NCBI GenBank assembly: GCA_024696635.1
Contig: JAILGP010000215.1
Span: 1 to 64,000, forward strand
Origin: Eubacterium sp.
GTDB taxonomy: Bacteria > Bacillota > Clostridia > Lachnospirales > Lachnospiraceae
Length of the DNA stretch: 64,000 nt
Direction of reading: 5' to 3'
Of this stretch, positions 29,430 through 39,478 are shown one piece after another. Position 1 is the stretch's first letter. Each line of letters opens with the position of its first letter. Under the pieces are notes generated by a model. It was given only the letters and a program-made list of their open reading frames with translations. It was not told the origin of the DNA and did no database searches. A program made the position numbers and the translations under genes.

Positions 29430-30618
29430 ATTTAAGACGGATAAAAAAACAAAAAATGAATTAAAACCAGAATTATCGGATTCATTTAGTTTGCTGAATT
29501 CATCAAATGAATCGTTAGGAAAAAATAGCAATAAATCATTTATAGGCCTTTTGCTTCTTGGCATAGGCCTTCTTGTTGTAATTTCTTTGGTTTTTTCGGG
29601 CTTATACAGGAAGGTCATTGATAATGTTGGAGATTCTGTAAATGAGTCGGAGAAGGAATATAAAAGACATTATGTACTTATAGTGGATGGTCTGGATTCA
29701 GTATTTTGGGACGATGTATATTCCTATATGCAGGAAGAGGCATCCCTTAGAAATGATTATGTAGAGTTAGTTCAATGGAATGTGGATGGAGAATATGATG
29801 TATGCAAGCTTATTGACAAGGCTATAATAAGTGATGTTGATGGAATAATTCTTCAGTACAGTAATGATGAAAAGGTTGATGAAAAAATCAATGAAGCAGC
29901 TGGAAAGGGCATTCCTGTTGTTACTCTTATGAATGATTCTCAGTCCACGGAACGAATAGCCTATGTGGGAGTAAATGCTTATTCGATTGCTCAAGATTAT
30001 GCTGATGAATTATCTAAAATGATGGATGGGGAAACAGAAAAGCTGGACGTAGCATTTTTCATCACAGATTCTGAAACTAATAGTAATCAGTATCAGATTT
30101 TTTCTCAGACCAGGAATATAATAGGTCAGAATTATAAGCTTAAGAGCAGGGTGGAGGTTACTGCTCTTGATATAACTGAGGATAATAAGTTTAGTGTTAA
30201 TGGTATAATCAGAAATTACTTTAATGATCCTGATAACAGACCTGATTATGTTATATGCTTTGATCTTGTAATAACAGAATCCTTATATCAGACCCTGGTG
30301 GATTATAATCTTTTGGGAAGAACTAAGATTATAGGTTACTATAAGTCTGATAATATAATGAATTCTCTTATAAATGGAAACGTTGCATCTACTCTGGTTC
30401 TGGATGCGGAAGGAATGGGGGTATATCCTATTGAGGCGCTGGATAATTATATAGAATCTGGTCATAATAATATTTATTATACAGTTTCTTATAATTTCCT
30501 TGATAAAGAGGATGCAATCAAGAGCTATGAGGATGATGTCTCAGAAAAGGATTCAGATGAGGAAATAGATGAGACGGATATGAGCTTAGATGATGAGGAG
30601 GGTTCTGAGAATGAATAG
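29422..30618 (+). CDS. Membrane-anchored RbsB-type sugar-binding protein
   Basis: Single N-terminal TM; YVLIVDGLDSVFWDDVYSYMQEEA..VDGIILQYSN; overlaps upstream stop and downstream kinase. Confidence 0.82.
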   Translation: MIKFKTDKKTKNELKPELSDSFSLLNSSNESLGKNSNKSFIGLLLLGIGLLVVISLVFSGLYRKVIDNVGDSVNESEKEYKRHYVLIVDGLDSVFWDDVYSYMQEEASLRNDYVELVQWNVDGEYDVCKLIDKAIISDVDGIILQYSNDEKVDEKINEAAGKGIPVVTLMNDSQSTERIAYVGVNAYSIAQDYADELSKMMDGETEKLDVAFFITDSETNSNQYQIFSQTRNIIGQNYKLKSRVEVTALDITEDNKFSVNGIIRNYFNDPDNRPDYVICFDLVITESLYQTLVDYNLLGRTKIIGYYKSDNIMNSLINGNVASTLVLDAEGMGVYPIEALDNYIESGHNNIYYTVSYNFLDKEDAIKSYEDDVSEKDSDEEIDETDMSLDDEEGSENE

Positions 30619-32080
30619 AAAAGAACTTTCCATTCGTGAAAAGCTTATGTTTGTAATGCTTTTTACCCTTATTCTTATATTTGTAAGTAATGTAATAATG
30701 TTTATAACAGTCAATTCTCTTATGGGAAGACTTAATTCGGTATATGAAAGTAATGTGGATATTAATGATTTAAGAGAGGCTCTTACCCAGGTTCATTCCA
30801 GTATGTATTCTTATCTTGAAATTCGAGATTATAATTCTCTGCAGGATTATTACAGGGCCGAGGAAGATCTTAAAAAGCAGATGGAAAGTCTGAATGTAGA
30901 TATAACATCTAATCCAATAGATATACTTGAAAAGAATATTAAGAATATGACGGATGCTTTTCTGGAAACCTCAGATGTGGCCATAAACAGCCGTCGAGGA
31001 ATGAATATTGATGAATATACGCCTTATTATGACAGGGCTATGGAAATATATGAATATATTGTATCTGATATAGCCAAGCTTAATCAGATGTTATTTGAAA
31101 AGAACTCGGATAATTATATCTCTATGCAGAGGGCTCTTGGATATCTGGAGCTTTCCACAGTTACAGTACTTTCTGTAATTCTTCTTATTGGTATAATCCT
31201 TATGGCTAGAATGACCAATGGTATAGTTCAGCCGCTTATCAGACTTGCGAATTCTGCTAAGCGGGTTGGTGAGGGTGATTTCAGCCAGAGAGTTGATGAA
31301 AGCGATACAGATGATGATGAGGTAGGTGTCGTTACCCACGCCTTCAATGGAATGGTTAATTCCTTAAATGAATACATGATAAAGGTTAAGAAAAGTGCGG
31401 CTGTAGAAACAGAGCTTCGTGAGAAGGAGCTGATGATGGAAAATCATCTTCATGAGGCTCAGCTTAAATTCCTTCAGGCTCAGATTAATCCACATTTCCT
31501 TTTTAATTCTCTTAATGCTGGCGTGCAGTTAGCTGAAATGGAGGATGATGAAAGGACTGCGGTTTTTCTTGATAGAATGGCACATTTTTTTAGATATAAT
31601 ATTAAAAAGGGAACGGAAGCTACAACCATTGGAGAAGAGCTTAAGATGGTTGATGATTATGTTTACATTTTGAATGTCCGTTTTGCAGGTGAGATAAAAT
31701 TTATAAAGGAGGTTGATGAAGAGGTAAGCTCTGTTAATATGCCTAGTATGATACTTCAGCCTCTTGTGGAAAATTCTCTGAACCATGGTATCAGAGAAAA
31801 TCTTTCTGAGGGCTGGATAAAGCTTGAGGTTATTAACAGGAATGACTTTGTTGAGATTATTGTTTCTGATAACGGAAAAGGTATGACACAGGAACAGATA
31901 GATGTTATTATGGGAAGGCTGGAGGCTGACCCGGATGAAAAGAAGGAGACCACAGGAATAGGAGTTGGAAATGTTATCTCTCGACTTAAATTATATTCTG
32001 GAAGAGAGGATGTAATTGATGTGGTAAGTCAAGGACCTGGCATGGGAACTGAGGTTCATTTGTATTTATATAATAATTAA
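30611..32080 (+). CDS. Sensor histidine kinase, LytS/YesM type with HAMP
   Basis: HAMP LIRLANSAKRVGEGDFSQRV; QINPHFLFNSLNAGVQLA; PLVENSLNHGI; VSDNGKGM. Confidence 0.94.
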   Translation: MNRKELSIREKLMFVMLFTLILIFVSNVIMFITVNSLMGRLNSVYESNVDINDLREALTQVHSSMYSYLEIRDYNSLQDYYRAEEDLKKQMESLNVDITSNPIDILEKNIKNMTDAFLETSDVAINSRRGMNIDEYTPYYDRAMEIYEYIVSDIAKLNQMLFEKNSDNYISMQRALGYLELSTVTVLSVILLIGIILMARMTNGIVQPLIRLANSAKRVGEGDFSQRVDESDTDDDEVGVVTHAFNGMVNSLNEYMIKVKKSAAVETELREKELMMENHLHEAQLKFLQAQINPHFLFNSLNAGVQLAEMEDDERTAVFLDRMAHFFRYNIKKGTEATTIGEELKMVDDYVYILNVRFAGEIKFIKEVDEEVSSVNMPSMILQPLVENSLNHGIRENLSEGWIKLEVINRNDFVEIIVSDNGKGMTQEQIDVIMGRLEADPDEKKETTGIGVGNVISRLKLYSGREDVIDVVSQGPGMGTEVHLYLYNN

Positions 32081-32091
32081 GAGGCAGTAAT

Positions 32092-33690
32092 ATGTTTAGA
32101 ATTGTGGTAGCTGATGATGAAGGTATAATGAGGGAATCCATTAAGAATAATCTGGAATCCAACTTTGGCCAAAAGCTGGAGGTGAGAACAGTAAAGTCTG
32201 GAAGAGAAGCTATAGAGGAGTGTCTTAATTTTAGACCAGATATAGTATTTATGGATATTCAGATGCCGGGAATCTCTGGAATACAGGCTATAAAGGAAAT
32301 ACAAAAATTTAATAAGTCCATAAGATTTATTATCATCACAGCTTATGATAGATTTTCCTATGCTCAGGAGGCTATTAGTCTTGGGGTTGTGGAATATATT
32401 ATGAAACCTGTTACCAAAAAGAAGATTATGGATGTGGCAATTAAGGTTATGAACCAGATTGATGAGGAGCGGAAGAAGAATAGTGATGACCTTAAGGTAA
32501 GAGAAAAATTGGAAATAGTAGTGCCTATGATAGAATCCGCCTTTATCAATAATATCCTTCAGGGATCTGACACCGGAAAGGGCAGAGAGTATTTGAATAT
32601 GCTGGATGTCCAGGAGGAATATGGCTATATAGTAGTACTGGAGTTTGGAGATGACTTTGAAGATGGTGTTCTTACCAATGCTATGGGCTCCAATGTAAGA
32701 CTTAGTAAACAGTATGATAATCTTAAGGAATCAATAAAGGCTTTCTTTGATTCTATAGTTGGTCCGATCATGGGAAATCGTGTTGTTATATATGTGCCTA
32801 TAAAGGAAGGGCAGCTTGAATATGATAGAAGAGTTGAAATCATAACAAGAATAAGAAGTATGATACTTAATCTTGAAGATACCATGGAAATGAAATTCAG
32901 AGCCGGAATAGGTGAGGTTAAGTATATAGAGGATAGTTATGAATCATATACGGAAGCCATTCGAAGTCTTCATAGAAGTAATAAGCATATTGTTCACGCA
33001 GAGGATATCAGTGTTGCAGAGGATATGACTCAGGATGTTTCAAATGTTATGGATCTGGAGCAGAAATATATACAATGCTGTATGAAGGGTGGGGTAGAGA
33101 CGGCCCTTATATTTGCTGATTCTCTTATTGAAGCCTTGAAGGATATTGAGACCATAAGCTTTGGTGAAAAGAAAACCAGAGTTTATGAGCTTATAGTAAG
33201 GCTTGAACAGCAGTGTCAGGATATAGGTATAATTAAATATGAAATAAGAAGTCATGCCGAGTATTTGAATGATATAGTGGAAATATCCAATATGCAGGAG
33301 CTCGGTGTATGGCTTCAGGATAAAACAAAGAGACTTTGTAATGATATAGTTTCCTTTAGAACCGACAGTGGAAATGGGGCTATAGGTAAATCTATAAGTT
33401 ATATTAACGAGAATTTCTCAAGAGATCTTAGTCTGGATGATGTGGCAAGATTTGTTGATATCAGTCCATACTATTTTAGTAAGCTATTCAAACAGGAAAT
33501 GGGGGAAAACTTTGTTGAGTATCTTACTAAGTACAGGGTGGCTCAGGCTAAAACATTTCTCGCAAATGAAAGCTTAAGTATTAAGGAGATATGTGGGATG
33601 GTAGGTTATTCTGATCCTAATTATTTCTCCAGGATATTTAAAAAATATGAAGGCGTAACTCCAACGGAATATAGAAATGGTGAAGGATAG
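32092..33690 (+). CDS. Response regulator, YesN type, AraC output
   Basis: IVVADDEGIMRESI, DIVFMDIQMPGISG; C-terminal AraC HTH ISPYYFSKLFKQEMGENFVEYLTKYRVAQAK. Confidence 0.95.
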   Translation: MFRIVVADDEGIMRESIKNNLESNFGQKLEVRTVKSGREAIEECLNFRPDIVFMDIQMPGISGIQAIKEIQKFNKSIRFIIITAYDRFSYAQEAISLGVVEYIMKPVTKKKIMDVAIKVMNQIDEERKKNSDDLKVREKLEIVVPMIESAFINNILQGSDTGKGREYLNMLDVQEEYGYIVVLEFGDDFEDGVLTNAMGSNVRLSKQYDNLKESIKAFFDSIVGPIMGNRVVIYVPIKEGQLEYDRRVEIITRIRSMILNLEDTMEMKFRAGIGEVKYIEDSYESYTEAIRSLHRSNKHIVHAEDISVAEDMTQDVSNVMDLEQKYIQCCMKGGVETALIFADSLIEALKDIETISFGEKKTRVYELIVRLEQQCQDIGIIKYEIRSHAEYLNDIVEISNMQELGVWLQDKTKRLCNDIVSFRTDSGNGAIGKSISYINENFSRDLSLDDVARFVDISPYYFSKLFKQEMGENFVEYLTKYRVAQAKTFLANESLSIKEICGMVGYSDPNYFSRIFKKYEGVTPTEYRNGEG

Positions 33691-33696
33691 AAATCA

Positions 33697-34746
33697 ATGT
33701 TGAAAAATAATAAGAAAATGAAAGGGATAAAAAATATAATTTCGATAATGCTGATTACCCTGCTGCTTTTTACTACATTTGGATGCGGAAAAAGTGAAGG
33801 TGACAGTCCTGAAGAGGAGGCAGATGAGGGGATAAAAATAGGCATGTGTTTTGATTCCTTTGTTATAGAAAGGTGGATCACAGATAGGGATGTATTTGTA
33901 TCTACGGCAGAGGCACAGGGGGCCAGTGTTATAGTTCAAAGTGCAAATGCGGATGTGGAGACTCAGGTTCAGCAGATTCAATATCTTATTGATGAAAAGG
34001 TGGATGTTATCGTTGTGATACCTATTGATGTTTCTGCTCTTTCTGATATTCTCGTTAAGGCAAAGGAAGAGGGAATTAAGGTTATAAGCTATGACAGGCT
34101 TTGTCAGAATTCTGACGTGGATTTATATATTTCCTTTGATAACAGGCGGGTTGGATATCTTATGGCTGACGCGATAGTAAGTGAGCTTCCAGAGGGCGGA
34201 AATATTTATATGATAGCAGGACCTGAAACTGATAATAACGCTGATAGTGTTGTTGAAGGTTTTGAGGAAAGAATAAATGGTACTAATCTTAAGGTTACAT
34301 ATAAAACTCGTCTGGATAGCTGGGATGCCAGTCTTGGATATACAGCTATAGGGGATGCTTTGCAGAAAAATCCTGATGTGGATGCAATAATGTGTGGTAA
34401 TGATGATATAGCGACACAGGTATTCATAGCTCTGTCGGAAAATCGCCTGGCTGGAGAGGTTCTGCTTACGGGACAGGATAGTGACCTTGCAGCATGTCAA
34501 AGAATAGTTAAGGGAACTCAGCTTATGACGGTTTTTAAATCCTTTGAAAAGGAAGCTGAGACTGCGGCAGAATATGCAATTAAGCTTGCAAAAGGAGAGG
34601 ATGTATCATCGGATACTATTAATGATGGAATATATGATGTACCATATATTGAACTGGCTCCACAAGCTGTTACTATTGATAATATAGATGAGGTTATTAT
34701 TAATAGTGGGACCAGGACTCATGATGAGGTTTATATGGATAATTAA
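33697..34746 (+). CDS. Sugar-binding lipoprotein, XylF/ChvE-like
   Basis: Lipobox TTFGC; IGMCFDSFVIERWITDRDVFVSTAEAQGASV, VISYDRLCQNSDVDLYISFDNRRVG. Confidence 0.88.
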   Translation: MLKNNKKMKGIKNIISIMLITLLLFTTFGCGKSEGDSPEEEADEGIKIGMCFDSFVIERWITDRDVFVSTAEAQGASVIVQSANADVETQVQQIQYLIDEKVDVIVVIPIDVSALSDILVKAKEEGIKVISYDRLCQNSDVDLYISFDNRRVGYLMADAIVSELPEGGNIYMIAGPETDNNADSVVEGFEERINGTNLKVTYKTRLDSWDASLGYTAIGDALQKNPDVDAIMCGNDDIATQVFIALSENRLAGEVLLTGQDSDLAACQRIVKGTQLMTVFKSFEKEAETAAEYAIKLAKGEDVSSDTINDGIYDVPYIELAPQAVTIDNIDEVIINSGTRTHDEVYMDN

Positions 34747-34762
34747 ATATAGTATATAGTTT

Positions 34763-34801
34763 AAATGCGGGAGACTATCACAGTGGTCCCGCATTTTTTT
34801 T
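34763..34801 (+). terminator. Intrinsic terminator
   Basis: AAATGCGGGA...TCCCGCATTT followed by T tract. Confidence 0.92.
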
Positions 34802-35112
34802 GTTAAAATCTGGAATAATCATAGTGGCAAAATGCAAATTTTGATGCAGTATTTTGGACTTTTATATCAATCACCCTTTTGATATAGGTAAAAATAACTA
34901 AAAAAAACATAATTTAAGTAAAAAATATAGACTTATAGCACAATGTTGCATAAGAACCGCATTTTTTTGTCATTATTCCTTTAACTTTCCTTATCTGGTA
35001 ATTAAGTTGACTAAATCTTGCTATTTGTTAGCAATACTTTCGAAATTCTATATAGTATTATGTTTTTAGTTGAAAAACACGTATATAAAAACAAAACAGG
35101 GAGGTTTTTATT

Positions 35113-36342
35113 ATGAAGAAAAAGTTTTCTAAGTTTTTAGCTTTTGCACTTACAGGAGCTATGATGACTGCAGCATTTACAGGATGTGGAGCTTCAGGTG
35201 GCGACACGGATACAGCTGATACAAGTGCTGATACAGCTGCAGAAGCAGAAACAGAAGCTGAAGCAGAAACAGAAGCAGAGGACACAGCGGATGAAGCAGC
35301 AGGAGGACAGAAGGTTGGTATCGCAATGCCTACACAGTCTCTTGAAAGATGGAACAGAGATGGTTCTTATCTTAAAGAGCAGTTTGAAGGAAAAGGCTAC
35401 GAAGTAGAGCTTACCTATTCTGACAACAAGATTGATCAGCAGGTTAAGGATATCGAAGGTCTTATAGCTGACGAAGTTGATCTTCTGGTAGTTGCAGCTA
35501 TCGACGGTGAGTCCCTTTCACAGGTTCTTGCAGATGCTAAAGATGCAGATATTCCAGTTATATCCTATGACCGTCTTATCATGAACACAGATGCAGTTAG
35601 CTACTATGTATCATTTGATAATTACACAGTAGGAAAACTTCAGGGTGAATTCGTAGAGACAAAGCTTGATCTTGCAAATGCAGGAGATAAGACTTACAAC
35701 ATCGAGTTTACAGCAGGTGATCCTGCAGATAACAATGCAGGCTTCTTCTTTAACGGAGCTTATGATGTACTTAAGCCATATATCGATGCTGGAACACTTG
35801 TAGTTCCATCTGGACAGACACAGTTTGATCAGGTTGCTACAGCAGCTTGGGATACAGCAACAGCAATGGAAAGAATGCAGAACATTCTTGGTTCTTATTA
35901 CTCAGATGGTCAGCAGCTTGACGTAGCTCTTTGCTCAAATGACTCTACAGCACTTGGTGTTACACAGGCTATAGAAACAGACTACTCAGGAAGCAATTCA
36001 GTTGTAATCACAGGTCAGGACGGTGACGTTGCTAACCTTGCAAATATCGTAGATGGAAAGCAGACAATGACAGTTTATAAGGCAGTTGCTAACGAAGCAG
36101 TTGCAACACTTGATCTTGGTATCGCTCTTCTTAACGGAAAGACACCTGGAGAAGAACTTATTTCTGAATCTGGATGGTCATTCCAGTGTGCATATGATAC
36201 ATCATCATATGACAATGGAACAGGAATCATTCCTTCATACCTGCTTGTACCTACAGTAGTTACTGCTGATAATATTCAGTCAGAACTCGTTGACACAGGA
36301 TATTACACACTTGATGATAATGGATATCCACAGGCTAAATAA
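35113..36342 (+). CDS. chvE: Multiple-monosaccharide ABC transporter substrate-binding lipoprotein, ChvE-like
   Basis: Lipobox FTGC; VGIAMPTQSLERWNRDGSYLKEQFEGKGYEVELTYSDNKIDQQVKDIEGLI, PVISYDRLIMNTDAVSYYVSFDNYTVG. Confidence 0.92.
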   Translation: MKKKFSKFLAFALTGAMMTAAFTGCGASGGDTDTADTSADTAAEAETEAEAETEAEDTADEAAGGQKVGIAMPTQSLERWNRDGSYLKEQFEGKGYEVELTYSDNKIDQQVKDIEGLIADEVDLLVVAAIDGESLSQVLADAKDADIPVISYDRLIMNTDAVSYYVSFDNYTVGKLQGEFVETKLDLANAGDKTYNIEFTAGDPADNNAGFFFNGAYDVLKPYIDAGTLVVPSGQTQFDQVATAAWDTATAMERMQNILGSYYSDGQQLDVALCSNDSTALGVTQAIETDYSGSNSVVITGQDGDVANLANIVDGKQTMTVYKAVANEAVATLDLGIALLNGKTPGEELISESGWSFQCAYDTSSYDNGTGIIPSYLLVPTVVTADNIQSELVDTGYYTLDDNGYPQAK

Positions 36343-36391
36343 TTAAAGAAAAAGAATTAAGCCAAATAAATAACTTTTTCACACACCCATC

Positions 36392-36434
36392 CTCATATAA
36401 AGGCGGGGGAGCAATCCCTCGCCTTTAATATGAG
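36392..36434 (+). promoter_or_regulatory. Intercistronic stem-loop between SBP and ATPase genes
   Basis: CTCATATAAAGGCGGGGGA-gcaa-TCCCTCGCCTTTAATATGAG; one bulge, one G-U, no T tract. Confidence 0.75.
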
Positions 36435-36469
36435 CATACAAGGATTCGGTGTTTAGGGAGGTGAAAACT

Positions 36470-38014
36470 TTGTCAGATTATATTCTGGAAATGAATAACA
36501 TTACAAAATTATACCCAGGTGTTAAAGCTTTAGATGACGTAAATCTCAAAGTTACCAAAGGTGAGATACATGCACTTGTTGGTGAAAACGGTGCTGGTAA
36601 GAGTACACTGATGAACGTTCTATCAGGAACTATACCTCATGGACAATATACCGGTCAGATTAAATTTAATGGGGACGAGTGTACATTTTCAAACATTAAA
36701 GATTCTGAAGAAAAAGGAATCGTTATCATTCACCAGGAACTGGCTCTTATACCGGAGCTTACTATTGCAGAAAATATGTTTCTGGGAAATGAAAGAGCTA
36801 ATAAGGCCGGAAAAATCGACTGGGCTAAAACCTATAGTGAAGCTCAGAAACAGATGGAGAGAGTCGGTCTTAAAGAAAGATCCGATGTCCTTATTAAGGA
36901 TATTGGTACAGGCAAACAGCAGCTTGTTGAAATCGCAAAGGCTTTATCTAAGAACGTAAAACTTCTTATTCTTGATGAGCCTACATCTTCTCTAAATGAG
37001 GAAGATTCCAAGATGCTGCTGGATATGCTTTTGGGATTTAAGGAGGAAGGCCTTACTTCCATTATAATAACTCATAAGCTCAATGAGGTTGCTTACTGTG
37101 CTGATAATATTACAGTACTTAGAGATGGTGCCACTATAGAAACCATGTCTAATGAAAATCATGATATTGATGAGGAAAGAATCATCAAAGGAATGGTTGG
37201 TAGAGAGCTTACAAACAGATTCCCGGAGAGAGAACATCATATTAGTGATGAGGTTCTTTTTGAGGTCAAGGACTGGACTGTATATCATCCTGTATATACA
37301 GAAAAGTGCGTTGACGACAAGGTAAGTTTCAAGGTTCACAAGGGTGAGATTGTAGGGTTCTCCGGTTTGCAGGGGGCTGGAAGAACCGAACTTGCCATGT
37401 CTCTTTTTGGTAAGAGTTATGGGTCTAGAATTTCTGGACAAGAATTTATAAATGGCAAGGAAGTGCATCTGAAGAATGCGAAGGATGCAATTGACCACGG
37501 ACTTGCCTATGCTACTGAGGATAGAAAGGTTAATGGACTTATTCTTTCGGATACCATAGCACGTAATACTACTATGGCTAAGCTTTCCAAGGTAAGCAAA
37601 AGAGGTGTTTTAAATGTACAGGAAGAGAACAAGGCGGCCGAAGAGTATGTTGAGGCAATGAACACCAAGACTCCTAGCATTCAGCAGAATGTTGGTAATC
37701 TTTCAGGTGGAAATCAGCAAAAGGTACTTCTTTCCAAATGGATGTTTGCTGAACCTGATGTTCTTATTCTGGATGAACCTTCACGTGGTATAGACGTTGG
37801 TGCCAAGTATGAAATCTACTGTATCATGAATGATATGGTTAAACAGGGTAAGGCGGTGGTTATGATATCATCTGAGCTTCCTGAACTGCTTGGCATGTGC
37901 GACCGAATTTACGTCATGAACGAAGGTAAAATGGTTGCAGAATTCAGCTCCGAGGAGGCAACTCAGGAGAAGATTATGAGTGCTATCCTTTCTGCTGATA
38001 AAAAGGAAGGATAA
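36470..38014 (+). CDS. mmsA: Sugar ABC transporter ATP-binding protein, MmsA/GguA type (two ABC domains)
   Basis: [53 protein letters not shown] start after GGGAGGTG. Confidence 0.93.
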   Translation: MSDYILEMNNITKLYPGVKALDDVNLKVTKGEIHALVGENGAGKSTLMNVLSGTIPHGQYTGQIKFNGDECTFSNIKDSEEKGIVIIHQELALIPELTIAENMFLGNERANKAGKIDWAKTYSEAQKQMERVGLKERSDVLIKDIGTGKQQLVEIAKALSKNVKLLILDEPTSSLNEEDSKMLLDMLLGFKEEGLTSIIITHKLNEVAYCADNITVLRDGATIETMSNENHDIDEERIIKGMVGRELTNRFPEREHHISDEVLFEVKDWTVYHPVYTEKCVDDKVSFKVHKGEIVGFSGLQGAGRTELAMSLFGKSYGSRISGQEFINGKEVHLKNAKDAIDHGLAYATEDRKVNGLILSDTIARNTTMAKLSKVSKRGVLNVQEENKAAEEYVEAMNTKTPSIQQNVGNLSGGNQQKVLLSKWMFAEPDVLILDEPSRGIDVGAKYEIYCIMNDMVKQGKAVVMISSELPELLGMCDRIYVMNEGKMVAEFSSEEATQEKIMSAILSADKKEG

Positions 38015-38032
38015 CTAAGGAGGATTATATAA

Positions 38033-39190
38033 ATGGACGTTAAACAATTTATTAAAAAATATACCATGGTAATTGCTCTGGTTGTTGTATTTGTATTCTT
38101 TGCAATACTTACAGAGGGACGTCTTCTCAATGCACAGAACGTTTCCAATCTGCTTTTGCAGAATGCATATGTGCTCATAATGGCTTGTGGTATGCTGCTC
38201 TGTATTCTTACAGGCGGTAACGTAGATCTTTCTGTTGGATCATCTCTTTGTCTCTCAGCAGCACTTTCAGCAAGAATGCTTCAGGCAGGACATTCAGCAA
38301 TTACGGCAATTCTTGTATCTATGGTAGTTGGTATTGTGATTGGTGTTTTTCAGGGCTATCTTATAGGTTATGTACATATTCCACCATTTATATGTACACT
38401 TGCAGGTATGTTCCTATATAGAGGTATTGCCAGAGTTGTACTTGATTCTAAGACAATCAGTGTATCAAATGAAGGTTTCCTGAATCTTTTCACATCTTAT
38501 ATAAGCTTTTCAGGTATTGACCAGCGTAAGCACTATGTATCAGCTCTTATAATAGGAATTGCAGTAGCAGTAATAGTTGCAGTAATTACTATTCTTAGAA
38601 GAATTAAGCAGCAGAAGGAAGGCTATAAGGTTGGTTCAGCTGTAGCTACTTATGCAAAGCTTGTTGTTATTGATGCTCTTATAATTGCTTATTCTTATAA
38701 GCTTATGCAGTACAAGGGTATTCCTGTAATGCTTATCTGGATACTTGCAATAGTACTTATTTTCTCATTCCTTACAAGCTCAACTGTATTTGGTCGTTAC
38801 TTCTATGCAGTTGGTGGTAATGAGAAGGCTACAAAGCTTTCAGGTATTGATCCTAGAAGAGTTTATTTTGTAGCATATTTCCTTATGAGTGTACTTGCTG
38901 CATTCTCAGGACTTCTTATGGTATCTCGTATCGGTTCTGTAGACGGTAACATGGGTAACTCCTATGAGATGGATGCTATCGCATCATGTTTCATCGGTGG
39001 TGCATCAGCTTATGGTGGTTCTGGTACAGTTCCTGGAATTATGATCGGTGCTATACTTCTTGGTGTTATTAACCAGGGTATGTCAATTTATGGTCTGTCA
39101 GATATGTGGCAGTATGTTGTAAAGGGCGCCGTACTTCTTATAGCCGTTGTATTCGACGTAGTATCAAATCATAAGACAGGAAAATCTTGA
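38033..39190 (+). CDS. mmsB: Sugar ABC transporter permease, MmsB/GguB type
   Basis: LCILTGGNVDLSVGSSLCLSAAL, GGNEKATKLSGIDPRRVYFVAYFLM. Confidence 0.93.
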   Translation: MDVKQFIKKYTMVIALVVVFVFFAILTEGRLLNAQNVSNLLLQNAYVLIMACGMLLCILTGGNVDLSVGSSLCLSAALSARMLQAGHSAITAILVSMVVGIVIGVFQGYLIGYVHIPPFICTLAGMFLYRGIARVVLDSKTISVSNEGFLNLFTSYISFSGIDQRKHYVSALIIGIAVAVIVAVITILRRIKQQKEGYKVGSAVATYAKLVVIDALIIAYSYKLMQYKGIPVMLIWILAIVLIFSFLTSSTVFGRYFYAVGGNEKATKLSGIDPRRVYFVAYFLMSVLAAFSGLLMVSRIGSVDGNMGNSYEMDAIASCFIGGASAYGGSGTVPGIMIGAILLGVINQGMSIYGLSDMWQYVVKGAVLLIAVVFDVVSNHKTGKS

Positions 39191-39278
39191 TAAAAATATA
39201 GTAATAGAACTAAATTGTTGGGCCTTAATATTCTCCTAAAATATATAAATTCCAATAAAAAATTCCTTATAAAATCTA

Positions 39279-39307
39279 TTGACAAGCGAGTGATGGTATG
39301 GTATCAT
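39279..39307 (+). promoter_or_regulatory. Promoter for L10 leader-rplJL
   Basis: TTGACA - 17 bp - TATCAT. Confidence 0.8.
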
Positions 39308-39311
39308 ATCG

Positions 39312-39442
39312 AACTGATGAGCTGCCGTAGACAGCAGGTGTCGAGTGACGTAACACCGATTAGGTTACCTGCCGAGGAAGTCCCTAGTTATATTACTATG
39401 ACTTTATACCTCTGTTCGGATCTCACGGACAGAGGTTTTTTT
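39312..39442 (+). ncRNA. Ribosomal protein L10 leader
   Basis: gccgtagacagcaggtg...gtaacacc...ttacctgccgagg core directly upstream of rplJ with terminal hairpin. Confidence 0.88.
39408..39442 (+). terminator. Attenuator terminator in L10 leader
   Basis: ACCTCTGT...ACAGAGGTTTTTTT. Confidence 0.85.
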
Positions 39443-39478
39443 ATGCGTAGCCATTAATCTACAAGGAGGTAAGATGAA

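Noticed and set aside
39215-39457. 80-aa ORF upstream of rplJ
   Set aside because: Covers the promoter, L10 leader RNA and attenuator; not protein-like.
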